The notes beneath the pieces were generated by a model that was given only the letters and a program-made list of their open reading frames with translations, was not told where the DNA came from and did not search any database. Source: Desulfatibacillum sp. (lineage in GTDB: Bacteria > Desulfobacterota > Desulfobacteria > Desulfobacterales > Desulfatibacillaceae). Taken from it: a stretch of DNA of 56,252 bases. A program made the translations under genes and the position numbers. Location: contig JAEINP010000036.1 in assembly GCA_016342355.1 (NCBI GenBank), forward strand, positions 1-56,252, in the 5' to 3' direction. Shown piece by piece: positions 6,987-14,351 of the stretch (its first letter is position 1; each line of letters starts with the position of its first letter).

Positions 6987-8786
6987 GTGGAACAGACCAT
7001 CAACGGAATTTTCAAGCAACGCGCAGACAAATATCAAAGCCGTATCGCCCTGGAGAAAAAGCGCAACGGGGCATGGGAATCCATAACATGGAATCAATAT
7101 TACGAAAAGGCCCGGGCCGCAGGCCTTGGTCTGGCTTCCCTGGGTATCGCCAAAGGCGACAGGGTGGGCATTTTCTCCGACAATCACCTGGAGTGGCTCT
7201 ATGCCGACATGGGCGGGCTGGGTCTGGGCGCCGTGGTGGTCCCCCTGTATCCCACCCTGACCGAAGAAGAAGCCGCCTATATTGTTCAGGATTCAGGGTG
7301 TACAGTGCTGGTGGTGGGGGACAAGGAGCAACTGGCAAAGGCCAAACGCATCCGGGCTGGCAACCCTGCCCTTCAAATGATCGTTTCCATATTGGATGCG
7401 CCTACAAACGGGGATGGCGGGCTGATTTCCTTTGCCCGGCTCATGGAAATAGGCGCGAAAAAGCAGAAATTCGAACCCGGCTTGTTTGAGAGAAGCGCGG
7501 CTTTGGTGGCGCTGGACGATCTGGCCACCATTGTCTATACATCCGGGACAACCGGCCTTCCCAAGGGCGTGATGATCACCCACAGGAACATCATGTTCGT
7601 CCTTCAGGGGCTGGCCAGCATCGCTCCCGCCTACGCCACGGAAGACGACCAGACCGTGCCTTTCCTACCCCTGAGCCACGTGTTCGGACGGATCGCCGAT
7701 CATTACATGGGCATGTACGCGGGCATAGCCTGCTCCTTTGCCGAGAGTTTCAATACGTTGCTGGAAGACATCCAGGAAAAGCGGCCCACCGCCATCATGG
7801 CCGTGCCCAGGGTGTGCGAAAAGGTCTTTCAAAAAATTATGGAACAGGTGGAAACCCAGCCCCTGGCCATGCAAAAGGTCTTCTACTGGAGCCAGAAAAT
7901 CGGGGAGCAGGTGAGCGAATTGCGGGAGGCCGCCAGGCCGGTTCCGCCCCTGCTCAACCTCAAATACCAACTGGCTTACGCCATGGTTTTCAGGAAATTG
8001 CAGGACAGGCTGGGGGGCCGGGTGCGTTACATCATGGCTGCGGGCGGTCCCACGGCCAGGGAGATTCAGCTGTTCTTCAACGCGGCGGGAATCGCCGTGG
8101 TGGAAGGCTACGGCCTGACAGAAACCACGGCCCCGGCAGCCCTCAGCAATTTATCGGACTACCGCATCGGGACCGTTGGGGCTCCCTTGCCCGGGGTGGA
8201 CGTGAAAATCGCCGAGGACGGCGAGGTGCTCATCAAGGGCGACAACGTATTCACCGGGTATTGGAACCTGGAGCAGGAAACCCGCCGGGCCTTTACGGAT
8301 GACGGGTATTTTATGTCCGGGGATTTGGGGGAACTGGACGACCGGGGATTTTTGAAAATCACGGGCCGGAAAAAGGACCTCATCATCACGGCGGGCGGCA
8401 AAAACATCGCGCCCCAAAAAATAGAGTCCCTGTTCATGTCCGATCCCCTGTTTTTGCATTTTATCGTGATCGGAGACCGAAAAAAATACCTTTCCGCCCT
8501 GGTGAACATCAACCTGGAGCAGGCCGCCACCCTGGCTGAAAAGGCCGGGATCAATTTTTCACAGCCCGTGGACTTGCTGGATAACCCGGAGTTCCTGGCT
8601 ATTGTGGAACGGCATGTGGGAGAACGGAACACTCACCTGGCCCGGTTTGAAACCATCAAGCAATACCGGATTATCAAAGAGGAGTTTTCCCAGGAATCCG
8701 GCGAAATGACCGCTTCCCTCAAGCTCAAACGCAACGTCATCAACGATAAATACGCCAATCTGGTTGAGGACATGTATCCGGGTTAA
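6987..8786 (+). CDS. Long-chain acyl-CoA synthetase (AMP-forming)
   Basis: 599 residues starting with GTG, seven bases after AGGGGGG. It shows the ANL-superfamily signatures in order: the P-loop YTSGTTGLPKG (184-194), the GYGLTET adenine/substrate motif, SGDLGELDDRGFLKITG containing the nucleotide-binding Asp and hinge, and a C-terminal LKRN-containing lysine domain. The size and absence of a membrane segment match the bacterial FadD15/LC-FACS type, which activates free fatty acids to acyl-CoA with ATP. It follows the fatty acyl-CoA reductase in the same orientation but has its own sigma-54-like promoter. Together they suggest co-regulated activation and reduction of long-chain acids. Exact chain length is not readable from sequence. 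Confidence 0.92.
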   Translation: MEQTINGIFKQRADKYQSRIALEKKRNGAWESITWNQYYEKARAAGLGLASLGIAKGDRVGIFSDNHLEWLYADMGGLGLGAVVVPLYPTLTEEEAAYIVQDSGCTVLVVGDKEQLAKAKRIRAGNPALQMIVSILDAPTNGDGGLISFARLMEIGAKKQKFEPGLFERSAALVALDDLATIVYTSGTTGLPKGVMITHRNIMFVLQGLASIAPAYATEDDQTVPFLPLSHVFGRIADHYMGMYAGIACSFAESFNTLLEDIQEKRPTAIMAVPRVCEKVFQKIMEQVETQPLAMQKVFYWSQKIGEQVSELREAARPVPPLLNLKYQLAYAMVFRKLQDRLGGRVRYIMAAGGPTAREIQLFFNAAGIAVVEGYGLTETTAPAALSNLSDYRIGTVGAPLPGVDVKIAEDGEVLIKGDNVFTGYWNLEQETRRAFTDDGYFMSGDLGELDDRGFLKITGRKKDLIITAGGKNIAPQKIESLFMSDPLFLHFIVIGDRKKYLSALVNINLEQAATLAEKAGINFSQPVDLLDNPEFLAIVERHVGERNTHLARFETIKQYRIIKEEFSQESGEMTASLKLKRNVINDKYANLVEDMYPG

Positions 8787-8825
8787 GGGGATTTTGGAGG
8801 GCAGGCGATGGGTTTGCTATCCCTG

Positions 8826-8838
8826 CCCCCCCCCCCCC
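8826..8838. repeat. Run of 13 C residues
   Basis: A 13-base mononucleotide tract just after the acyl-CoA synthetase stop. Such tracts are prone to slippage in replication and in sequencing. It is not within an intact gene here, but lies beside a frameshifted stress-protein remnant. Confidence 0.9.
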
Positions 8839-8850
8839 TGGATCGCCCGC

Positions 8851-9094
8851 AATAAAAAATTGTGCGAAAGCCTGCATATCAGCGCCATTTACTATCGCCT
8901 GGACTTCACAGAATCCAGGATGAGCTTTCAAAAGGACATGGGGGGAAATCGCCCGAGCCAAAAAAATGATGGGCAAGAACATCATCGTCATGGATACTCA
9001 CGGGTGGGAAACGGACCAGATCGTTTTGGGCTCCCCGGGCCGGTATGGCGGTGTCTGTCAAGCTAGTTGTCGGTGTGCCATGGTGGCAAATTGA
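8851..9094 (+). pseudogene. Remnant of a universal stress protein (UspA fold)
   Basis: The C-terminal half of a Usp domain can be read only across a frameshift at the G6 run at 8940-8945. After it the frame gives EIARAKKMMGKNIIVMDTHG, then QIVLGSPGRYGG and a CRCAMV end. This matches the family pattern ADLIVMGTHG...LLGS...CPVLVV in which Gly and Ser residues bind ATP phosphates. The N-terminal half and any start codon are missing. Stop is at 9092-9094. The rest of the 8787-9284 spacer holds no gene. This is a low-certainty but specific resemblance. Confidence 0.45.
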
Positions 9095-9161
9095 TTGGTT
9101 ATCCGCCAGGATGAATGGTAAGGGGGATTGTTTGGCAATTTTGCATGCCGGTTCCCTCTTC

Positions 9162-9198
9162 TTGCCAATTGACAAGCCTACGGCCAATTGTTTACCCT
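9162..9198 (+). promoter_or_regulatory. Possible promoter of the cyclic-nucleotide-binding protein gene
   Basis: TTGACA (9169-9174) with TACCCT 18 bases later (9193-9198). The -35 is overlapped by the near-palindrome CTTGCCAATTGACAAG (9161-9176). The -10 is weak. Confidence 0.3.
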
Positions 9199-9284
9199 GT
9201 GTGGAATAGGAGTTGCATGTCCTGAGGGCTTTACCAGAGCCAGGGAAGCCCGGCCTTCCCATTTTTCCATGGAGGTAGAACCAT

Positions 9285-9788
9285 ATGAGCAATCAAACAA
9301 CTGGAATTGTAGGGGAAAGCAAAATCACGGACCGCATCATCGACGGCCTGTCCGCCATACCCCTTTTTGACGGGCTATCCTCTCCAGACCTTAGAACTGT
9401 TGCCCGGCACATGCACTTGTTGGAGGTGGAGGAAGGGGAACTGGTTTTTGAAGAAGGGGAGCCGGGCGACTATGTCTGCTTTGTGACAAGCGGGTCCCTG
9501 AACGTCATCAAGGAATCTTCCACTGGCGAACGGGCCACCCTCACCACCTTATCCCGGGGCCGGTCCATTGGGGAAATGGCGCTTATTGACGAGTTTCCCC
9601 GGTCTGCCACGGTCATCGCCAAGACCCCGGCGGCCCTTATCACCCTGAGCCGGAAGAATTTCAACCTGATTCTGGCCAACCATCCCCAGGCCGGGATTCC
9701 GGTTTTAAAAGGCATATCCCGGCTGGTGTCCATGAATTTACGCAAGACCTCGGGTCAGCTTGCGGACCTAATGCTGCCTTTTGAGTGA
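9285..9788 (+). CDS. Cyclic nucleotide-binding (CRP-like sensor) domain protein
   Basis: 167 residues consisting almost entirely of one cNMP-binding domain. The beta-roll is visible, with a GEPGD turn, the phosphate-binding cassette region GRSIGEMALIDEFPRSATV (the RSAT/S element contacts the cyclic phosphate in CRP relatives), and the C helix. There is no DNA-binding domain, so it is not a CRP/FNR transcription factor. Stand-alone proteins of this kind act as partners or pseudo-regulatory subunits. GGAGG lies about ten bases before ATG 9285. It stands alone between the Usp remnant and the exported-protein pair. Ligand (cAMP, cGMP or none) cannot be assigned. Confidence 0.85.
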   Translation: MSNQTTGIVGESKITDRIIDGLSAIPLFDGLSSPDLRTVARHMHLLEVEEGELVFEEGEPGDYVCFVTSGSLNVIKESSTGERATLTTLSRGRSIGEMALIDEFPRSATVIAKTPAALITLSRKNFNLILANHPQAGIPVLKGISRLVSMNLRKTSGQLADLMLPFE

Positions 9789-9841
9789 AATAGTTACAGG
9801 TATTGGGTGATTGGGCCGATATTTCCTCACGTGGTCAGTTA

Positions 9842-9870
9842 TTGACATTTGGGCGTCGGGAGTATATTCT
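9842..9870 (+). promoter_or_regulatory. Sigma-70-type promoter for the exported-protein pair
   Basis: Perfect -35 TTGACA (9842-9847), 17-base spacer, -10 TATTCT (9865-9870). The predicted start near 9877 gives an 84-base leader to ATG 9961. Confidence 0.6.
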
Positions 9871-9960
9871 TTCGGTAGTGGAGAAAATGCGCCCTATCCC
9901 TCACATTTAAATATTTCCCAACAGTTGCCTTCCGGAAGACTGACAAGAAGGAGGCTCGAC

Positions 9961-10491
9961 ATGCCTAAAAAGATATTCATTCTGGTTGCCGTAAGCCTTC
10001 TGGCCACCGCCATGCCCTGTATTGGGGCAGACACCCCTTCCGAAACCCGGGATGCCCTGTTCCTCGATGGGGACATGATCACCCTGGAACTGGCGGCTGA
10101 TTTCCTGACCCAGACTTCCACCCTGGGTATGGAGGAAATGGGAGACAACCACCTGCAAGCCATGGTGTGCACCCCCCATGCCTTGCCCCGCAAGCTCTTT
10201 TTTCAGGTTTTGTGCGATTGCGCCACTGATCCCGAAACCAAAATTTCGGACCTGGAGATCCTGGCTTTGAACGAAGACGGGGACCGCTCCGGGGAAACCG
10301 ACGGGAAAACCTGCCTCTCCCTCAGGGATGTGAACCAGGACGCCACGTCTGCCGGCTTTTTTTTTCGGAACCCGGCTGCCGACGCCAGTAAGGTTTCCTT
10401 TCCGGCCCCGGACCCGGACGTGCTGGCCACGGGCGCCTTGCCTGACGGTTGGACCACCCGGATTTTGCGTTCCGGGTCGGTTTCGTTTTAA
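9961..10491 (+). CDS. Exported protein of unknown function
   Basis: 176 residues from ATG 9961, which follows AAGGAGG by six bases. The upstream frame has no ribosome site. A Sec signal peptide is clear: Lys-rich start, hydrophobic core and an Ala/Gly cleavage region near residue 23. The mature part is acidic, with two cysteines in LCDCATD and another in GKTCLSL, and ends without a membrane anchor. I do not recognise a family. Its TAA stop overlaps the ATG of the next gene (TAATG), so the two are probably translated together, and the TPR neighbour is the best clue to its partner. Confidence 0.7.
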   Translation: MPKKIFILVAVSLLATAMPCIGADTPSETRDALFLDGDMITLELAADFLTQTSTLGMEEMGDNHLQAMVCTPHALPRKLFFQVLCDCATDPETKISDLEILALNEDGDRSGETDGKTCLSLRDVNQDATSAGFFFRNPAADASKVSFPAPDPDVLATGALPDGWTTRILRSGSVSF

Positions 10492-11129
10492 TGGGCCGGT
10501 TTTGGCCATTAAGGCCATTGCTGGTTATTTTAGGGATCATTTGCCTATGTATGCCCTGCCTTGCTCCTGCTGCGGAACAAAGCCAGGAGATCACCACGGG
10601 AGACCCTTCCCCGCCTCTTTTACGCCATGCGCCTGAAAATGTTCAAGCCCGATCCGTTTCTGCTGAAAAATGGAGTCAAATGGCAGCGGAACTGTTGCGG
10701 ATTGAGGAACTTCGCAACCCCCGGCTCGCCCTGGAATGCGCCGACAGATCCCTGAAAATTGATCCCGCCTATCCTTTTGCTTATTTAAACCGGGGCAGCG
10801 CCTACATGATGCTGGATCAGCCCCGGGAGGCCTTGGCCGATTACACCGAGGCCATCCGCCTGGCGCCCGGCCTTTCCCAGGCGTATTTCAACCGGGCCGT
10901 TGCCCATGAGGCTTTGAATCAGTACCAGGAGGCTGTCAAGGATTTTACCGTGGTCCTTGGCCTTGATTCCAAGGAAACTGAAGCTCTGGTACGCCGTGCC
11001 GCAGCTTTTTTTGAACTGCTCCAGGACGGCCTGGCGTGCAAGGATCTTGAGAAAGCCTGCCAACTTGGCCTGTGTTCCCCCCTTGATCAGGCCCGCGAAC
11101 ACCAACTCTGCCCTAAAAATAATCATTGA
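10491..11129 (+). CDS. Exported TPR-repeat protein
   Basis: 212 residues from ATG 10491. The start overlaps the preceding stop by one base, and an upstream in-frame start at 10449 would lie inside the previous gene. A hydrophobic N-terminal segment with Cys-rich c-region (CLCMPCLAPA) looks like a signal peptide. Tandem TPR units begin around residue 80 (AYLNRGSAYMMLDQ, AYFNRAVAHEALNQ), each with the typical Asn-Arg-Gly/Ala-Ala spacing, and the C-terminus has CKDLEKACQLG. TPR domains mediate protein-protein contacts. It probably acts in the periplasm with the upstream exported protein. No enzymatic domain is visible. Confidence 0.8.
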   Translation: MGRFWPLRPLLVILGIICLCMPCLAPAAEQSQEITTGDPSPPLLRHAPENVQARSVSAEKWSQMAAELLRIEELRNPRLALECADRSLKIDPAYPFAYLNRGSAYMMLDQPREALADYTEAIRLAPGLSQAYFNRAVAHEALNQYQEAVKDFTVVLGLDSKETEALVRRAAAFFELLQDGLACKDLEKACQLGLCSPLDQAREHQLCPKNNH

Positions 11130-11163
11130 GTTTTTTGCTCGTTTTCCCTATTCCCTTTGCTGA

Positions 11164-11178
11164 GCCAGTAACTGGCAG
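11164..11178. promoter_or_regulatory. Candidate operator GCCAGTAACTGGCAG
   Basis: Palindrome GCCAGT-a-ACTGGC followed by AG, about 90 bases before plsC. It differs by one base of 15 from the element at 1565-1579 upstream of the phospholipase-like gene. Confidence 0.35.
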
Positions 11179-11269
11179 CAAAGAAGGAAGCATGGGGGGA
11201 GTGAGACGAACGAGGCATTTTTTCCGGGGCGATTGGCTTTGAATCCCGGGGATTTTCAGGGTGTGAGAT

Positions 11270-11989
11270 ATGAAAAGAAAAATCTATCAGTTTTACAAAT
11301 GGTTGTTTTTCATTCCAATACTTGCTGTAAGCACATGCTTTTTCGGACTTCTTGCCGTGGTTTTGTGCCTGTTTATGGACCCCAAAATCGTGGGACAACT
11401 GTCAGGCGTGCCTTGGGCGCGGGTCAATAGTTTTGTGACCCCCATGCGGGTTCGGATCAGGGGCCGGGAGAATGTCAACCCCACCCAGTCTTATGTGGTC
11501 TGCGCCAACCATCAGAGCCAGTATGACATCTTTGTCCTTTACGGCAAGTTGGGCATTGATTTCAAGTGGGTCATGAAAGCGGAATTGAGGAAGGTGCCCT
11601 TTTTGGGCGTGGCCTGCGCCAGACTGGGCCATATTTTCATAGACCGTTCGAATACGGAAAAGGCCGTGGCCACCATCAACGCGGCCAGGGAAAAAATAAT
11701 CAATGGAACTTCGGTGCTGTTTTTTCCCGAAGGGACCCGGAGCAAGGACGGCCAGATGCTGCGGTTTAAAAAGGGGGCTTTTTCCTTTGCCCTGGAATTG
11801 GGTCTGCCCATCCTGCCCGTGACCATATCCGGCACCAAGGATATTCTGCCCACGGACACCCTGGACCTGTATCCGGGCACAGCCACCATGATTATTCATC
11901 CGCCCATAGACACATCCGGGTACACCAAGGAAAACCTCCCCGAGCTCATGAAGAAAACCCGGGAAGCCATTCAAAAGGGCCTGAATTAG
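11270..11989 (+). CDS. plsC: 1-acyl-sn-glycerol-3-phosphate acyltransferase (PlsC family)
   Basis: 239 residues. An N-terminal hydrophobic stretch (about 10-36) anchors it to the inner membrane. Motif I NHQSQYD carries the HX4D pair (His81, Asp86) and motif III is FFPEGTRS (151-158), which binds the glycerol-phosphate. The enzyme adds the second acyl chain to lysophosphatidic acid to make phosphatidic acid. The ribosome site before ATG 11270 is weak (GTGAG). Its stop overlaps the stop of convergent nadA by two bases. The upstream palindrome shared with the phospholipase-like gene hints at coordinated lipid control. Paralogues acting on other lysolipids are common, so PlsC proper is probable rather than certain. 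Confidence 0.88.
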   Translation: MKRKIYQFYKWLFFIPILAVSTCFFGLLAVVLCLFMDPKIVGQLSGVPWARVNSFVTPMRVRIRGRENVNPTQSYVVCANHQSQYDIFVLYGKLGIDFKWVMKAELRKVPFLGVACARLGHIFIDRSNTEKAVATINAAREKIINGTSVLFFPEGTRSKDGQMLRFKKGAFSFALELGLPILPVTISGTKDILPTDTLDLYPGTATMIIHPPIDTSGYTKENLPELMKKTREAIQKGLN

Positions 11990-12921
11990 GAGACGTATCG
12001 GGTCATTTTCTCCACGGCTGACAGGGCGGGAATCCGGATTTCCTCCGGGACCTTCACCACCCCTGTCATGTTTTCCAGGCTGTTGATCACATCCTGGAGG
12101 GTGATGCGCTTCATATCCTTGCAGTAAAGGTTTTCCGAGGCCGGAATAAAGGTCTTGTTGGGATGCCTTTTGCGCAGGGGATGAAGAATCCCCACCTCGG
12201 TTCCCACAATGAATATTTCAGCATCGGACTTATCCGGATAGGCAAGCATGCCGGACGTGCTGAGGGCCGCGTCTGCCAGGTCAATGACTTCGGGCCGGCA
12301 TTCGGGATGGGCCATGACAATGGCCGCGGGATATTTTTCCTTGGCAGCCAGAATGTCCCGGGGCGTGAGGGCGTCATGGTACGGGCAGCACCCTTCCCAG
12401 GTATGGATTTTCTTGGTGGTCTGGCGGGCCGCGAACAGGGCCAGGTTTTTATCCGGGGCCATCAGGACTTCGTTGGCATCCAGGCTGTTGATGACCTTCA
12501 CCACATTGGCGGAAGTGCAGCACACGTCGGTAAGGGCCTTAACGGCAGCCGGGGAGTTGACGTAGGTCACCACAGGCACGCCGGGGAGTTGGGCTTTCCG
12601 TTGCGCCAGGCTTTGGGGATTAATCATATCGGCCATGGGGCATCCCGCGTTTTTGTTGGGAAGAATGACGGTTTTTTCAGGGGACAGGATGGATGCGGTT
12701 TCGGCCATGAAATGGACCCCGGCAAAGACAATAACCTCTGCGTTGGTCTGGGAGGCCTTGATGGAAAGTTCCAGGGAATCCCCGCACATATCCGCCACAT
12801 CCTGAATTTCAGGCGGCTGATAATTATGAGCCAGCATGATGGCGTTGCGGTCTTTGAGCAATTGGCGCACACGCTTGGCCAAGCGGGCCAGGTCTTGGGG
12901 ATGGGTTGCCTTTGCGTCCAT
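11986..12921 (-). CDS. nadA: Quinolinate synthase NadA
   Basis: 311 residues if it starts at the ATG at 12921, nine bases downstream of AGGA. Two further in-frame Met codons (12927, 12939) precede it, but the ribosome site lies between them and the chosen start. The enzyme condenses iminoaspartate with dihydroxyacetone phosphate to quinolinate, the first ring of NAD. Recognisable are LAHNYQPPEIQ near the N-terminus and the three spaced Cys regions that bind a 4Fe-4S cluster (VCCTSAN, HPECRPE, NLYCKDM). It lies 30 bases after lolA on the same strand, so both probably share a transcript. No nadB or nadC is in the window. Oxygen-sensitive cluster chemistry fits an anaerobe. Confidence 0.95.
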   Translation of the reverse strand: MDAKATHPQDLARLAKRVRQLLKDRNAIMLAHNYQPPEIQDVADMCGDSLELSIKASQTNAEVIVFAGVHFMAETASILSPEKTVILPNKNAGCPMADMINPQSLAQRKAQLPGVPVVTYVNSPAAVKALTDVCCTSANVVKVINSLDANEVLMAPDKNLALFAARQTTKKIHTWEGCCPYHDALTPRDILAAKEKYPAAIVMAHPECRPEVIDLADAALSTSGMLAYPDKSDAEIFIVGTEVGILHPLRKRHPNKTFIPASENLYCKDMKRITLQDVINSLENMTGVVKVPEEIRIPALSAVEKMTRYVS

Positions 12922-12951
12922 GGTCATTTTTCCTTGCATGCGTGTAATATT

Positions 12952-13713
12952 TTATTCGCCGTCCAGGGCCGCGGACATCTCCATGACGTCCACCCCTTCC
13001 GGGATGGTTAAGACGAATTCCGAATCTTCGGGAGCCGCGCCAAAATCGGGTTTGGCAAAGCTGATGCGGGTTTCATCGCCGAAGTTGTTAAAGGAGGCGG
13101 TTTCAAAAATTTCGTGGCCTTTCTTGTCAATAAGCAGGTACAGGACCACAAAATCGGGATTTTGCGCCTTGGGAGTGAGTTTGAGGGCCCAGGCGTTTTG
13201 GAGCCCGGCTGCATGCTGCCATGCCTGTTCGGCCCAATCCACCTCAAACCGGCTTTTAAGGATTTTAACATCCGTGAGAAAGCTGGCGCCTTCCCCGGCT
13301 CCGAAAAAAGCCTTTGAATCGCCCGTGAGCACCTGATTGTCCAGGGGACGGTAGACCCACAGGGTCTGTCCGTCGGAGACAATCACCTGGTTCTCGGGGA
13401 GTTCGTACTCCCATCGCATCTTGTCCGGGTACTTGAAGCAGGCGTGGCCCGAGGCGGTATCCTGGATGCCCATGCCCGTGAGGGTGGCAACCTGGCTGAA
13501 TTCGGAGCAAAACCCGGAAACGCCGTAGCGTGCCTGGACTTGGCCCAGGACCGTATCCACTGTGGGCTGTTCTCCCGAAGATTGCCCCAGGTCTTGTGTC
13601 TCAATGGATGGAGGCGCAGGGGTTTCAGTGCTCCATCCCGGCGTACTGACCAGGATGCAAAAAAGGAGCACGCCGAAAAACGCCAAAAAACGATTTACGC
13701 AAATTTTAAGCAT
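12952..13713 (-). CDS. lolA: Outer-membrane lipoprotein carrier protein LolA
   Basis: 253 residues with a signal peptide (cleavage near residue 29). The mature protein has the LolA pattern: FCSEFSQVAT strand, then FKYPDKMRWEYE-like and QVIVSDGQTLWVYRP (the loop and beta-strand typical of the half-barrel), and DNQV. LolA ferries lipoproteins across the periplasm from LolCDE to the outer membrane. It is somewhat longer than E. coli LolA because of a low-complexity segment after the signal peptide. No lolB or lolCDE is nearby. It leads into nadA with a 30-base gap. Confidence 0.88.
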   Translation of the reverse strand: MLKICVNRFLAFFGVLLFCILVSTPGWSTETPAPPSIETQDLGQSSGEQPTVDTVLGQVQARYGVSGFCSEFSQVATLTGMGIQDTASGHACFKYPDKMRWEYELPENQVIVSDGQTLWVYRPLDNQVLTGDSKAFFGAGEGASFLTDVKILKSRFEVDWAEQAWQHAAGLQNAWALKLTPKAQNPDFVVLYLLIDKKGHEIFETASFNNFGDETRISFAKPDFGAAPEDSEFVLTIPEGVDVMEMSAALDGE

Positions 13714-13740
13714 GATAGTTCCCTTTCAAGTCACGACCAA

Positions 13741-13769
13741 TAGATACAATACCCTTGTCAGGTTGTAAA
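13741..13769 (-). promoter_or_regulatory. Possible promoter of lolA-nadA
   Basis: Read on the minus strand: TTTACA (13769-13764), 17 bases, TATCTA (13746-13741). The -35 is good and the -10 is poor. It is correctly placed about 30 bases before the lolA start. Confidence 0.35.
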
Positions 13770-13795
13770 GGGCGCTTGGAGTTCATAGAGCCTTT

Positions 13796-13810
13796 GTTCT
13801 TGACAAGAAC
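13796..13810. promoter_or_regulatory. Perfect palindrome GTTCTTG-a-CAAGAAC
   Basis: A 7+1+7 palindrome between divergent lolA and the biotinyl carrier gene. It contains TTGACA, but no -10 box lies at a suitable distance. Looks like a dimeric-repressor site; the regulator is unknown. Confidence 0.35.
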
Positions 13811-13942
13811 ACAGATTTCCGTCACCTTGGGAGACGCTTTACCAGAGTGAAAGCGCAGGCCGGGCATCTCACCCACCGGCCCAAGCATACAGGATTTGTC
13901 ATTTCGGAAACTTCTTGCAACATACTACAGAGGAGGAACCCC

Positions 13943-14155
13943 ATGAGTGAAGTAACTGCCCCCATGCCAGGAACCATCGTGCAGATTCTGGTGAAAGAAG
14001 GCGATCAGGTTAATGAAGACCAGGATGTCATGGTTCTTGAAGCCATGAAAATGGAAAACCCCATAGCAGCGCCAGCAGGCGGCGCCGTGAAATCCATCCA
14101 GGTGAAGGAAGGCGACAAAGTTGACTCCGGCCAGGTACTCATGACCATCGAATAG
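13943..14155 (+). CDS. Biotinyl/lipoyl carrier domain protein (biotin carboxyl carrier type)
   Basis: 70 residues from ATG 13943, preceded by GAGGAGG. It is a free-standing biotinyl domain: EAMKMEN presents the biotin-accepting lysine (Lys36) in the centre of the hairpin, and the two Gly/Pro-containing symmetric halves ([10 protein letters not shown] and [10 protein letters not shown]) are clear. Free subunits of this size serve acyl-CoA or oxaloacetate/2-oxoglutarate carboxylases and decarboxylases. No carboxylase or transcarboxylase gene is adjacent, so its partner enzyme is encoded elsewhere. A hairpin terminator follows at once, so it is likely monocistronic. Confidence 0.92.
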   Translation: MSEVTAPMPGTIVQILVKEGDQVNEDQDVMVLEAMKMENPIAAPAGGAVKSIQVKEGDKVDSGQVLMTIE

Positions 14156-14164
14156 TTGCGCCAT

Positions 14165-14188
14165 GGGGAGGGCCTCCCGGCCTTCCCC
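14165..14188 (+). terminator. Terminator after the biotinyl carrier gene
   Basis: Stem GGGGAGGGCC / GGCCTTCCCC with one wobble pair and loop TCCC, ten bases after the stop. Related hairpins occur at about 15915-15940 and 27209-27232. Confidence 0.65.
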
Positions 14189-14334
14189 CGGTTAATCCTT
14201 CCCTTGACTTTTTCCTTGTCCATTTTTATTTTGTTTCCCGCAGCAGTTTTGTCGTATATAATCATCCGGTTGATTGTCACATTCTCCATTAATCCGCGTA
14301 TGTCGGGCTCATTGCCGCACACCCGTTCTTCACG

Positions 14335-14351
14335 CTGATATTTTATATCAG
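14335..14351. terminator. AT-rich hairpin at the end of the LysR gene
   Basis: CTGATAT-ttt-ATATCAG overlaps the LysR stop codon. Symmetry is perfect but the stem is weak. A terminator role is uncertain. Confidence 0.3.

Noticed and set aside
9084-9099. Sigma-54-like TGGCAAA-TTGA-TTGGT
   Set aside because: Lies at the end of the Usp remnant, 190 bases from the next gene, with mismatches in both halves.
13800-13805. TTGACA as a -35 box for the biotinyl carrier gene
   Set aside because: No -10 within 15-19 bases; it is part of a palindrome.
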